Source of the DNA: Linanthus parryae | Taxonomy: Eukaryota > Streptophyta > Magnoliopsida > Ericales > Polemoniaceae | Direction of reading: 5' to 3' | Assembly: GCA_023055425.1 (NCBI GenBank) | Contig: JALGPY010000008.1 | Coordinates: forward strand, 11,875,501 to 11,939,500 | DNA length: 64,000 bases | In this document: positions 10,316 through 20,705 of the stretch, one piece after another | Position numbering within the stretch: position 1 is the stretch's first letter | Layout of the letters: every line of letters begins with the position of its first letter | Position numbers and translations under genes: made by a program | The notes under the pieces: generated by a model | Seen by the model: only the letters and a program-made list of their open reading frames with translations | Told to the model about the DNA's origin: nothing | Database searches by the model: none

Positions 10316-10412
10316 TTCAGTGCATCAGGTGAGTCAAGGGGCCGGGTTTGGGCGGGACTGCTTGGGAGGGGGGCAGGCCAGGAAAGGGGCCTGGTGGTCG
10401 AGGGGGCCGGGC
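10316..10412. other. GC-rich insertion (GGGCCGGG-type)
   Basis: A G-rich tract with GGGGCCGGG and GGGCGGG motifs ends abruptly at 10412, where sequence shared with 18235 begins. The duplicate copy lacks it. Similar tracts occur at 55490-55610 and 63375-63740. No coding or structural role is evident. Confidence 0.4.
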
Positions 10413-10689
10413 CTCGATGTGGTATTTTCTTCAAATAAGAAATGCCAAGCACACATTTCTTTATCAAACTTTTTTCTGCTAATCTTCTTCTCTTCTGCTT
10501 CTTCTTCATTCCACTCTTTCTGTTTACCAAATTCAACATGGTATCCCATACAAAGCCATCACCCATAAATGAGCTTTGGAGAACAAAGTTGGTCCTTTGG
10601 TTCGACCCCAAAAGAACGTTACTTTTTGGCTTCCACACTTTCCAGAATCAACTTAAACAAAGTGGAACATAGTAGTCGTGTCTTGTCAT

Positions 10690-10875
10690 CAGAAGCGGCG
10701 AAGCCAGGAAATCGAACCAGTCGGGGCAAAATTAATATGTGACAGAATTTTTTAATTCCAATCGAGGCATTTATGTATTTTCTAAACAGTCAGTGTAAAA
10801 TAGGTATAATTAGAGGGGTGCCACTGGAGGTTTCAAGAATTGCCACCCCTCGTCCTCAAGTAGCTCCGCCTCTAG
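10690..10875. mobile_element. Small hAT-like MITE
   Basis: The segment begins CAGAAGCGGCGAAGC and ends GTAGCTCCGCCTCTA, imperfect inverted termini of the hAT CAGAGGCGGAGC kind. Flanking GTCATCA and GTAATCA are a probable decayed target duplication. The duplicate block at about 18515 has only TCTAATCAGC at this point, so the insertion followed the 7-kb duplication. Ends are good to within a few bases. Confidence 0.6.
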
Positions 10876-11422
10876 TAATCAGCCTGTTGGAACATAAATA
10901 AATAATGCAATATCCGTCCTGAATTCCTTACCGACACATTGTTGATATGGCAGGTAAAGACCACAACAAACCACATAATTTTAAGTTTATCACAGGGCAT
11001 GCAACAGAACATGCTTTCAAATATCCCCTTTCTTATTCCTCGTCCAATGTTGAGGAGAGTAATTAGGGGATCCTTTTGAAGTCTGATTCAATTGAAGAAT
11101 CACAAAGTTTTGCTTTACAATGGTTAGATTCCAGCTTTCCTGAAACTTGAATGATATATTCCTTGCAACAGTGTACTTATTCAAAAGTTGCAGGATGCGA
11201 CTGTGTACCTAGGGCTGTCAAACGGCCGGCCTGGCATGGGAGCAACACATTGGAGGGAGGACCTCTATGAACCGGTTCAAAAGTATAGCTGGCCAGTCCT
11301 GAGCTGATCCAGTCCTGAGCTGATCCTACCTACCAGTTGGAACCTCAAGCCCGGATCAGCCCACGGGACTGGACATCCTAGAGGCGTGCCAGATTATGGT
11401 GGGCCTTGCCAGCCCATTGTTT

Positions 11423-11524
11423 TTTTTTTGAGAAATTGTTTTGTCGTCAACAAGGTTTGAACCCAGAACCTCATGCAGGGGCTTCCAACACTCTATCACT
11501 TGAGCAATCACCCTAGCTGCTGCG
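11423..11524 (-). mobile_element. tRNA-derived SINE, minus strand
   Basis: Read on the minus strand it has box A-like TTGCTCAAGTGATAGAGTG and box B-like GGTTCTGGGTTCAAACC, ending in a poly(A) tail (the T run on the plus strand). It is flanked by a perfect 12-bp duplication AGCCCATTGTTT (11411-11422 and 11525-11536). The other hAT copy has a single uninterrupted AGCCCATTGTTT at 19747, which confirms the boundaries. Confidence 0.88.
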
Positions 11525-12212
11525 AGCCCATTGTTTGGCTTCAATGTATATTGAATTATATATATAATTTGAAATAAAAACTTGTTAGAATAGATTCTCA
11601 AAGAGATCATGTACAATTCAAAAATCATATTATACAATCATAATTTCATAATTGAAAACTTAATAAATAACTAAATAAAAGCTCTATTGCAAGTTTTTCA
11701 TCACCATTTCCGTCGTCATAGAAATTTTCTATATGGTGGTATGATTAAAACATATGATTATAAGAGCCAATAATTCTGTTCACTTATATTTCCATGTAAT
11801 GATATGATAAATATAGAATGGTCACGATAATCATATGTTACATATAGAAATATTCTTAAAATAACTTTTGACAGAAAACCCTTCTGTAATATTGTCTCGC
11901 TGATACTTAGCTACCAATAATATTGATTTTCTCACCCCCCCCCCTTCCCGAACATATTCACTTTTACCGACATCGCGCACCATTTTTCAAATAGAACCCC
12001 CCTACAGTTTCATTTTACCGATACTTATCTACAATCATTCGCTGACACTTAGTAGTTGATCGAGTTGTTTTGAGAGAGAATGAATGAGGTTGGGTGGTAT
12101 TTGCAGAGAATATATTAAGGGAGTATTTTGGGCATTGCATTAAAGTTCAGAGGTCTTAACCAATATACACCCCCCCCCCCCATGCGTCTGTTACATGGCC
12201 CTTAGAAGGTGA

Positions 12213-13482
12213 TGAAGGGAGGCGAATCCCTTGACCAGTTCAATTGCTTTTCTGCTATACGGTTTATTATTTGTTTCAACATGAACGCTAGAAACCCTAC
12301 TAGGCGGAATTAGGGTTCATACCTGAGTCCAAGCTATCTGATGTAGGTCTGAACACTCCGGATCTTCTCCCGTATTCCTAAAGTTCCTCCTGGATGCAAG
12401 TGTGGGCTTGCTGCTTCCAAAATCCTTCTTGGCCTCCAGACGAATTGCTCTCACTCTGAAACCCTAGATTTCAGTGTGTATCTGAAGCATCCGAATTCTG
12501 AAGACTAAGGAAACTTATGTAGGCTACGGGAGAGACCTGGAGGAGAAAATACGAATCAGGCTCCTAACTTTATTAGGACTTATGGTTCCTAGCTCGAATA
12601 AAGTTAATAACAGTTAGTACCACTAAATAACTGTTATTGCACTCCTGTCCATATTCTCAAAAAATAATATTTCGAGCAACTGCTATTAAATACTTATTAT
12701 CTCCCCATGTTAAGATTACAGATATCTGTCGATTAAACTAATTACTGACTAATTCATGTAATCGACCTCTTCCCAATTCCTTTATCCTTACACGTAACTT
12801 ATTTGATATGTCCAGATTACCAAGTAATCTACCTGCAGGGTTTGACATAATCAAAACTTATAAGCTTCATCAAGGGGATATCATCAATCCCATAACCGGG
12901 ACATGGATTCCTTCGATATATCAATTTACACCATGGACTCAATAGTATCACCCAACTCATCGAGGTTATTGACTCCATAGGAATCTCACTCACTTGACTT
13001 GTCAAAGCAACAAATACTAAATACATGTGCACATCGACTATCTAAGGATTAAGAGCATAAGTAATCATAATAACCATGACACATAGTTTGTCTTGTTATG
13101 TCAGTACAAAGACAATGATCTCAACTTGGTCATGTTCAATATAAACAAAGTAGACTAGCACATTAAGTTGAAACGATAGTATGGACTATACTGTTTCCTG
13201 TAGCCAAGCCAGACCTACTAAAACAATGTGCTACAATCGTTCCGATGGCTTGCCTAATTCCATATAGATTGTGAACTCACAACTTTCATTCCACAAGAAC
13301 CGAAGATAAGATCTTATGTATGTAAGCTAGACTCTACACACCAGATCTTCCACTATGTGGAACAATAGACAACTATTCACGATAATAATATAATGCAAAA
13401 ACATTGCCCAAAACCATTCTCATAAATATCAAACTCATATAATCTAATACAAAAAGCATGACTTTTAGTATTCAATCCAACA
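12213..13482 (-). mobile_element. Solo LTR, about 1.27 kb
   Basis: The segment is absent from the other hAT copy, which reads through at about 20275-20285. On the minus strand it begins TGTTGGATTGAATAC and the plus-strand left end is TGAAGGGAGG, giving TG...CA ends. The flanks GGTGA and AATGA match at 3 of 5 positions, so the target duplication is eroded. There are no coding motifs. Confidence 0.6.
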
Positions 13483-13698
13483 AATGAACATGTCAATTTA
13501 AATGAAGTATATCTGTTTTGAAAGGGGAATAGGTAGTTGGCTGGCCGGTCTAGTGCTTTCGATCGGCCGGTCGGACAGTTCCCAAATATATGAACAAGGC
13601 CGGACCGCTACATTTGTGGGGTAGGTTCTGGACCAATGTGGTCCTAGGCTGGTTCACCTGAAACAGCCGGTCCTCCCCCGGCCCATTTGATAGCTCTA

Positions 13699-14289
13699 AG
13701 TGTACCCAAACTCTGCTAAATATCACTGACAGGCATAATCTATCCAAAGTATTGTGAAAGAACATTTACATATAGCATCTATACAATGCAGTCAGAACAT
13801 TATAATGTACCTTCGTGACAACAATCATCAAGATAGTTAAAAGAACATGCTTTTCCGAGAAAGAACCATGCTCCTTGAAATGAATCAAGATGCTTGAGTA
13901 AAAAAGAAAAACTGTTTTACTTTGTTTTACATTTTTGTAAATTTATCATGCCACCTCAAATTTGAAGTTTTTGCAAGTAGTTTGTATTTTATTTAAGTAA
14001 CTGGCTTTTCTTTGGCCCAAACATTATAGAAAATATCTATAGAAAGAAAATTTGACGCAATTCTTCGCCTCCAGCCATCAAAATAGCAGACTCCATTTGC
14101 CAACAGATTTATATGTCAATTTTATGATAAATTGTGCCTTTTTAAGATTGTAAATTATGTACTAATTAACCACTGTACATTTTCTCAAAAGGAAAAAAAC
14201 AACTGTACACAGAAATATTTTTCAAATTAAAAATAATAATATATACTTCTCCGCAAAACGGAAGGAGTGACCCAAGCGAGGGTTACATA
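13699..14289. other. 3' flank of the two-exon F-box gene
   Basis: Non-coding. It shares its ends with 20502-20705 in the duplicate unit but carries about 390 bp that the duplicate lacks. I recognise no element in it. Confidence 0.5.
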
Positions 14290-16315
14290 TTAAAAAGACG
14301 GAATCACCCAAATGTGCGAGAAGTACTGATCAAGCGGTCTACTAACTTTAGGGAGAGGCTCAATGGTTTGAGTTTCCAAGTTGTAGATCCCTAAATCTGG
14401 GGGCCCTTGGGGATTGAACGAGGACACACATCCGAATCGATAGCTCTCTGTAAAATAGATGCAATTGGGCTTGATTTCAGCTGCTGCAGGAACCGCCGTA
14501 GCAGCACTACGACCCACAAAGATTGAAGACCCTCCCAAATGATTAATCTCTCGCCACTTATTTGTGTCAGCGGAATCATACTTGTATACTCTAAAAGTGC
14601 GAGTCTTGTTGCTCACATAACAAAAACCAACCCTAACCACTAGAAGCTCGCCAGCGGATTCAACCAGGAAAACTTTTTCTTCCTTGCGTAAGAACATGTC
14701 ATGAGATGTTACATGTCCAACAGCAAGTGATTCGCCGGAGTTGGTATCGCAAAGGAAAAGCTTTAAATTGGTGTCAATTGCATAAAACTGATCCTTGTAG
14801 TAGATAACATCACAGCAGTATCCTCCAGAGAGGCTAACATGACTCCAGACTTTGTTCCCGGGCTTCCAAAAGTATAATTGTAAGGCAAAGGTTACCATTA
14901 CGACATAGTCATTAGTGAAAGAGGGACTAGCTGACAATACTGCTCGCTTATGCAGCCATTCTAACTCACCTGAGGCCGCAGGGCTTGGGCGAGGTAGATG
15001 AATCCGAAGTCGGCTTAGAGGATGTAATAATTCCATGTTACCTTGTGCGTCGGTCGTTATTAACCAGCCCATTGAGCTGATGCATTGTTTACGCCTTGCT
15101 TCAGGCAGATATACCCTGCCGGATCCAAAAATTTGATTAAGTGGGATTTTTTTTGTAAAGCTTAAATTTTAGATTGAAGACAAGAAAATATTCAAATTAG
15201 ATGATGGCACATCCGTCTTAGTTTAAGCCTTTTGCCAACAAGTTTAAAGCACATCCTTCATTTCTGAATGATTACCTCAACTCTCAATTTGGGACCGACG
15301 GTCTATGCACTAGATTCGCTCACCACAAAATATGAAAGAACATCAAAACGACTGTCATTTTTATTAGTTTCATTTTGTTTTCATTATTCCAAAAAATATA
15401 AAAGATACACAATAAATGTGAGTCTAAAAAAACACAAACACATATTGAGCCTTCAAGGCCAGGACCAACTCTAGCTACCCGGAGACCCACGTCAATTACA
15501 ACGTTCCGAGGCTCTCCTTGTAAACAAAAACATGTATAACAGAATTGCATGTTTTTTATAATATATATTAAGACGTACGGGTTTGAACCCGGTCTCATGT
15601 AAGGGTTTCAAATGCTCTACCACTGAACTATTATCCATTTGAGTGAATATAAGATCTTGATTTTGTTAACTAAGAACATATTTTGTTTCTTGTTTTTATT
15701 CAATAAAGTTTGGAGACATACGAACATTATAACTGTAACCTTATAAGGTAATCATACAATCGGGAAACATATTTGAAAATTAGAGATCAATTTTCACAAA
15801 ATAAACTGTGTGAAACGTAGTACAGGATGTGGAACAACATGTATAACCCTCACCGCCGTCTGAAATTAGAACTTTTCCATTATTGGGGCCTTAGACAAGC
15901 AATTAGGCCAACTAACGGTGCAGATTGATCGCATCTAACTAGTGGGTGTTAAGATGAAACAATTAATATATAGAGTTTAAAAAATAAATTTAAAATTTAA
16001 AATTTGAGTTTAGGCCTATCTCTAGGTAGATTAGCCGTACCTGTGAACCTTGCGTCCCTTTGAGAGACTAGCAAAGCGCCGATGATCGTTGCCGTCTCCT
16101 GCTTGTTTAGCAAGCATGAGCCATGGAACCTGAACCCTAGAAGAAGAATTGAAGTTTTCCTTGACAGCTACAGATCTCCATGACCTGCAAACTCCACCGA
16201 AAGAGACGAAATCTTCGTACCGATGTACGCGTTTAGCAATCAAAGTCAATAGATCAGGCAATAGTTCCGCCCAGCCACCACCCATCAAATTGCCTTCTAC
16301 GGTGGCAGAGGCCAT
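14290..16315 (-). CDS. F-box/DUF295 protein with one intron, copy A
   Basis: Two exons on the minus strand. Exon 1 (16315-16041, 275 nt) starts MASATVEGN and holds the F-box (WAELLPDLLTLIAKRV...CRSWRSVAVKENF). Exon 2 (15115-14290, 826 nt) starts inside the VYLPEARRKQC motif and carries DUF295 (MGWLITT, LSASPSFTNDY, FWKPGNKVW, VIYYKDQFYAID) to HIWVIPSF. The donor GTACGG and the acceptor GGCAG restore the frame precisely at the conserved VHR/VYLPEA segment, giving 366 residues. The paralogue at 20706-23049 has the same intron, while the other intact family members here are intronless. Predicted SCF substrate receptor; the target is unknown. Confidence 0.82.
15570..15640 (-). mobile_element. tRNA-like SINE remnant in the intron
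   Basis: On the minus strand, TAGTTCAGTGGTAGAGCATT (box A-like) and GACCGGGTTCAAACCCG (box B-like) are spaced as in a tRNA-derived SINE. The intron of the paralogue has the same relic at about 22012-22072, so it predates the duplication. It does not fold as a complete tRNA. Confidence 0.5.
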
Positions 16316-16958
16316 CTCTCCGTGTTCTCTTAGTTGATCACAAAACCCACAGTGACATTACACGGAGACCCTACAACCCTTGCGCATCTTGTTTATATGA
16401 GTCACCTACCCTCCTGCCGCTACTCATAACCCTTTAAATTTCAAGTTGTTTCAGAGAGACCCCCAAAGTTTACACTAAATCCGAGAAGTACCTCACTTTT
16501 GTTAGAACTAGTGCATAAACCGTGTCAGAGGACAAGACCCCAAAAAAGGAAAATTTATTTTAAGAATATTTACATTTTTTTTTAGATTTTTTTCTAAAGT
16601 GTTTGATATATAGGATATGGTGGGGATAAGTTATTCAACCTACTACATTTTGAGGTTAGCTTACTCCCCATAGTCCATTGGGGTATATAGATGTTGCATA
16701 GAGTCTCAATAAATTAAGTTGTGCGGTTTAGTGTTGATCCATGAAGCCTTAAATTGAAATAATGGATCAAATTAAATCTCAGTCTCGATGTTCCTCTCTC
16801 AAAATCGATAAAGATGCTGATTTGCGGACACCCCTTTATTTTGTCGGAGAAGCTTTGTTATGATACAAGACAAATGACGCAAAACCTATATGTAGCAGCT
16901 TAGTGTTGACCCATGAAGCCTTAGTTTGAGCTAATTTAACAACATATACGTCTCCACG
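16316..16958. other. 5' flank of the two-exon gene up to the duplication junction
   Basis: No gene. It is duplicated at about 23050-23963. It gives the unoccupied form (CAAATTAAATCTCAG, about 16768) of the site where a MITE sits at 23319 in the other unit. Confidence 0.6.
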
Positions 16959-17145
16959 TACCGCCCTCCGGCAGGCTACAAAACCCACGAAGTTCGCTAC
17001 CTTCTTCGTCCTCTGCGAGCATGAGCCATGGAATCTGAAACGAAGATGGGGAGTGGCGGGAATTTCTCATGAGATTTGGTGGCAGTTGAGAGCAATTTTC
17101 ATCGGAAAACCTGTTTACGGCGGAAGCCATCTCACAAGCTCTCAC
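16959..17145 (-). pseudogene. Stub of the F-box-less DUF295 gene at the duplication junction
   Basis: From the ATG equivalent at 17129-17131 the frame reads MASAVNRFSDENCSQLPPNL and then jumps straight to MRNSRHSPSSFQIPWLMLAEDE, lacking the F-box like the gene at 9088. Family similarity ends at about 16960, after LPEGG, where the 7-kb duplication joins. It therefore represents only the N-terminal 50-odd codons. It keeps the in-frame ATG that the 9088 locus lost. Confidence 0.75.
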
Positions 17146-17200
17146 CCTTAAACCCTGCCCTAACTTGGTGACAGTGGTGAGTCTCTTTTGTTATCTTTTT

Positions 17201-17535
17201 AAGGGTAGAAGACACTTTCACTCCACCAAGTTTAATGAAAAGACACTTTCACCCCTTTAATTTAGGTAATGACACTTTCACCCTTGATGTCTGTCAAATT
17301 TCAGGATATTTATACTTCCCAATTATGACATCATTAGTCTCTGGGCTGTTGTCAGTCAATATAGTAGTTTCGGGGACAAATTCGCTCTCTTAGAGTCTAA
17401 TATGACACGTTTGAGGGGGCATAAGTATACTTAAGTTTTGAACACAAAAAGGGTGAAAGTGTCATTTTCTAAACAGGAAGGGGTGAAAGTCTCTTTGCAT
17501 TAAACCTGAGGGAGTGAAAGTGTCTTTTTCCCTTT
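17201..17535. mobile_element. Foldback MITE, copy A
   Basis: The left arm contains GACACTTTCACTCC and then GACACTTTCACCCC twice. The right arm has the reverse complements GGGTGAAAGTGTC, GGGGTGAAAGTCTC and GGAGTGAAAGTGTC. The arms are roughly 90 bp and enclose a unique core. It is non-coding and could form a long hairpin RNA. A second copy follows 25 bp downstream. Confidence 0.65.
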
Positions 17536-17560
17536 CTTTATCTATCTTTTCTTGTTCTGC

Positions 17561-17899
17561 GTAAAAGACACTTACACTCCCTCTAGTTTTATTAAAATAC
17601 ACTTTCACCCCTTTAAGTTTGAAAAAGAGTTCTTTCACCTCCTCAATGTGACGAACTTCAAAAAACTCACCCCATATTGTTAGTCTGGAATTGAAAATTG
17701 TCTACAAAATTAATTTTGGAACAAACTTGCCGTCGTGTTACGAAAATTGTTGGGATTTCAGTGACGTATCCCACTACTAGACTAAGAGGGTCACAACCGG
17801 GAGTGTAAATAACTTGAAGTTCGGCATAGGGAAGGGGTGAAAGTGTCTCTTTCCGAACTAGAGGTTGTGAAAGTGTCCTTCAATGAAAGTGTCTTTTAC
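17561..17899. mobile_element. Foldback MITE, copy B
   Basis: Same family and orientation as 17201-17535. The termini are GTAAAAGACACTT and AAGTGTCTTTTAC, with internal CACTTTCACCCC and GGGGTGAAAGTGTC repeats. Two copies side by side suggest nested targeting or a local duplication. Confidence 0.65.
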
Positions 17900-18548
17900 T
17901 CTTCTATGTACAAATAAGCTCTTAGTAGTGTGATCTCCTTCTAGCAATACCTCGGGGCTTTACTAATAGTTACTGTTGGCTGTCATGGTTGTCGAGTAAT
18001 TATTGTTTACTCTAAGAGTAAATCTGACATGGTGCTCCAATTAATACATCACAGGACACGTTAAGACATGTAGAATATTCTTTTTTTTTTTTGTCTGTCA
18101 TTTATTCTCTTTCTTCAACACATTTTATGTGATGCATAGTATAGAGCAAACAAAAATGTCTCTATGGTTGTCACTCTATCCATGTCCCTCTCTCATCGGT
18201 CACTCTCTCAGACTGTTCGAGCAGTGCTCTAATAGCCTCGATGTGGTATTTTCTTCAAATAAGAAATGTCAAGCACACATTTCTTCACCAAACTGTTTCC
18301 GCTACTGTTAATCTTCTTCTTCTTCGCTTCTGCTTCTTCCTGATTTCACTCTTCTATTTACCAAATTCACCAGGGTATCAGATACAAAAGCCATCACCAA
18401 TAAATGAGCTCTGGAGAACAAAGTTGCTCCTTTGCTTCGCCCAGGAAAGAACATCATTTCTTGCATTCCACGCTTTCCAAAATCAACTTAAACAAAGTTG
18501 AACATACCAGTTGTGTCTAATCAGCAGGCTGTTAGAGCATAAATAAAT

Positions 18549-19294
18549 AATTTATTATCCGGGTGATACGGGATATAGTATCAACATAAGTTAGTTATTT
18601 ATTTATTTATTTAGTAGATAATAAATTATTAGTTAATTCTGTTATTTAAGAGTCTAGGTTAGTTTAGGGTTGTTAGTTTATCTATTTAAACGGTGTACTT
18701 GTTCATTTTTATTCAGTGAATGAAATATCTATTCTCTCGACTCTGAATCTTTACCTACTCTTTTATCTCTCGTCCCCTTTTCGTCTATCTCTCAATTCTT
18801 CTCCTCTCAATTTCTCAAATTCTCCATCAACTTCCTCTATTTCGATACTCCTCTGTATCACCGGGAGCCTAAAGCGAGTAAGAAATTTAAGAGCCCTATC
18901 GAAATAAAAAGATACACAAAAAATAGTTTATTTTCTTAAAATAAATAAATTTTTAGACTCCTAATACTTGTGTTTAATATGTTGGGTTGATTTTTTAAAG
19001 AATATATTAACTTTAATTAATTTTCAATGACCATAAAAAAAAGACCATAAAATTTTTTATAAGTAAAATTTAAAATGTTCACATATATCATCGACAAGAT
19101 TCGAACTTGGGTCAAGTTTGTGGCAAAAAAATCTACTACAAAATAAATACACAATTATTGATGAAATTGTATCAAAATATGTAATTAAGGTTACTAGAGT
19201 TCTCTTTAAAAGAACATTGTTAATAAAAAAGGGCCTCGCCGGGCCGGGGGCCTAAAGCGGCCGCCTCGACTGCTTTACTATAAGGCCGGCCCTG
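18549..19294. mobile_element. hAT-like insertion containing a solo LTR
   Basis: This stretch is absent from the corresponding point of unit 1 (about 10910). It ends GCCTAAAGCGGCCGCC...AGGCCGGCCCTG, the reverse complement of a CAGGGCCGGCCT hAT-like terminus, and a related GAGCCTAAAGCGAG lies near 18865. The left terminus and target duplication are unclear. Confidence 0.45.
18564..18860. mobile_element. Solo LTR, 297 bp
   Basis: The segment begins TGATACGGG and ends CTGTATCA (short inverted TGATAC/GTATCA termini). It is flanked by a perfect 5-bp duplication CCGGG (18559-18563 and 18861-18865). It has no coding content. Confidence 0.72.
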
Positions 19295-19560
19295 ATTGTT
19301 GATACGGTAGGTAAAGACCAAAGCAAACCACACTATTTTAAGTTTATCACATTGCATGCAACAGAACATGCTTCAGATGTCCACTTTCCTATTCTTCGAA
19401 TGTAGAAGAGAGTAATTAGGGAATCCGTTTGAAGTCTGATTCTATAAGAATCACAAAGTTTTGCTTTACAGTGGTTAGCTTCCTGCTTTCCTCCTTGGCA
19501 AAGCTTGTTTTTAGATGTCTTCAAGTACCATTCAAAAGTTGCAGGTTGCAACAGTGTACC

Positions 19561-20501
19561 TAGGGCTGTCAAATGGCCGGCCCGGCTTGGGACCTACACG
19601 TTGGAGGGAGGACCTTTCTAGGCCGGTTCAAGAGTCTGGCAGGCCAGTCCTAGGCCGATCCTACCGATCAGCTGGAAGCCCAAGCCCGGATTGGCCCTCG
19701 GGACTGGACCTCCTAGAGGCGTGCAAGATTAAGGCGGGCCTTGTCAGCCCATTGTTTTGCTTCAATATATATTGCATTATATATAGAATTTGAAATAAAA
19801 ACTCGTACGAATACATTCTGTACGAGATCATGTATTATTCAAAAATCAAATTATACATTCTTAACTGAAAATCTAATAAAAGAAGTTCTGTTTCTCAAAA
19901 AATAATAATAATAAAAGAAGTTCTATTGCAAGTTTTTCATCATCATTTCCGTTTGTCGTCTTACAAACTATAAAAACAATTTAATAAGAATAGCTTGAGG
20001 ATATAGATATTTTAGTACCACTATGATACGGTTATGTGGTTCCACACTTCCACGGATGTCGAATTTATAAGAGCCAATCATTATGTTTAATTATATTTCC
20101 ATATAGTGATATGATAAATATAGAATGATCACCATAATTGTAGGGAGAATGAATGAGGTTGGGTAATATTTACAGAGAAATCATTGAGAGAGTATTTTCG
20201 GCATTGCATTAAAGTTTAGAAGTCTTTGACTAAAATAAAACTCCCCCTCCCCAATGCAGCCGTTATATGGAAGGTGAACAGGTCAATTTAATTCAAAGTA
20301 TAGATGTTTGAAAGGAGAATAATAGGTTGTACTGGTAGATGGCGGGCCGGTCTAGTGCTTTCGTTCGGCCGGTCAGACAGTGCCCAAATCCATGAACGAG
20401 TTCCGACCACTACATATGCGGGGTAGGGCGGTTCTGGAGCACTGTAGTCCTAGGCTGGTTCACCTGAAACTGCCGGTTCTCCGGCCCATTTGATAGCTCT
20501 A
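19561..20501. mobile_element. Non-autonomous hAT element, copy 2
   Basis: TIRs TAGGGCTGTCAAA / TTTGATAGCTCTA are flanked by a perfect 8-bp duplication AGTGTACC (19553-19560 and 20502-20509). At 941 bp it is close to the original length; the orthologous copy at 11210 is longer because of later insertions. No open reading frame resembles a hAT transposase. Confidence 0.9.
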
Positions 20502-20705
20502 AGTGTACCGTATCTCTGCTAAATATCACAGACAAGCATAATCTATCGAAAGTGTTGTGAAGGAACATATACAATATAATTGATGACTACTGTACATTAA
20601 AAAACTGTACACAGATATATTGTTCAAATTATATTCTTGATTGAGAAATAATAAGATATACTTCTCCGCAACATGAACAGGAGTGACCCAAGGAAGGGTT
20701 ACAGA

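Larger units (their letters stand above)
11210..13698. mobile_element. Non-autonomous hAT element, copy 1, carrying a SINE and a solo LTR
   Basis: Terminal inverted repeats TAGGGCTGTCAAA / TTTGATAGCTCTA are flanked by an 8-bp duplication TGTGTACC (11202-11209) and AGTGTACC (13699-13706). Arms rich in GGCCGGCC follow. The copy at 19561-20501 occupies the same site in the other duplication unit, so the insertion predates the duplication. This copy later gained a SINE (11423) and a 1.27-kb LTR (12213). No transposase is encoded. Confidence 0.85.
9960..16958. repeat. Tandem duplication, unit 1 (about 7.0 kb)
   Basis: This block is repeated directly at 16959-23963. Shared landmarks in the same order are: the F-box-less 5' end (9960-10130 and 16959-17150), the TCGATGTGGTATTTTC block (10412 and 18239), a hAT element (11210 and 19561), a two-exon F-box gene (14290 and 20706) and a TTTATTTTGTCGG block (16833 and 23826). 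The junction carries TACC, present at both parental ends (9960-9963 and 23964-23967). Confidence 0.75.

Noticed and set aside
10306..10672. Four overlapping open frames near 10.4 kb
   Set aside because: Arise from a GC-rich insert and a CTTCTT-rich tract. The duplicate at 18.2 kb does not preserve the same frames.
12164..12181. Poly(C) runs (also 11935 and 59329) as functional elements
   Set aside because: Simple homopolymers; likely slippage or assembly-sensitive sites with no associated motif.
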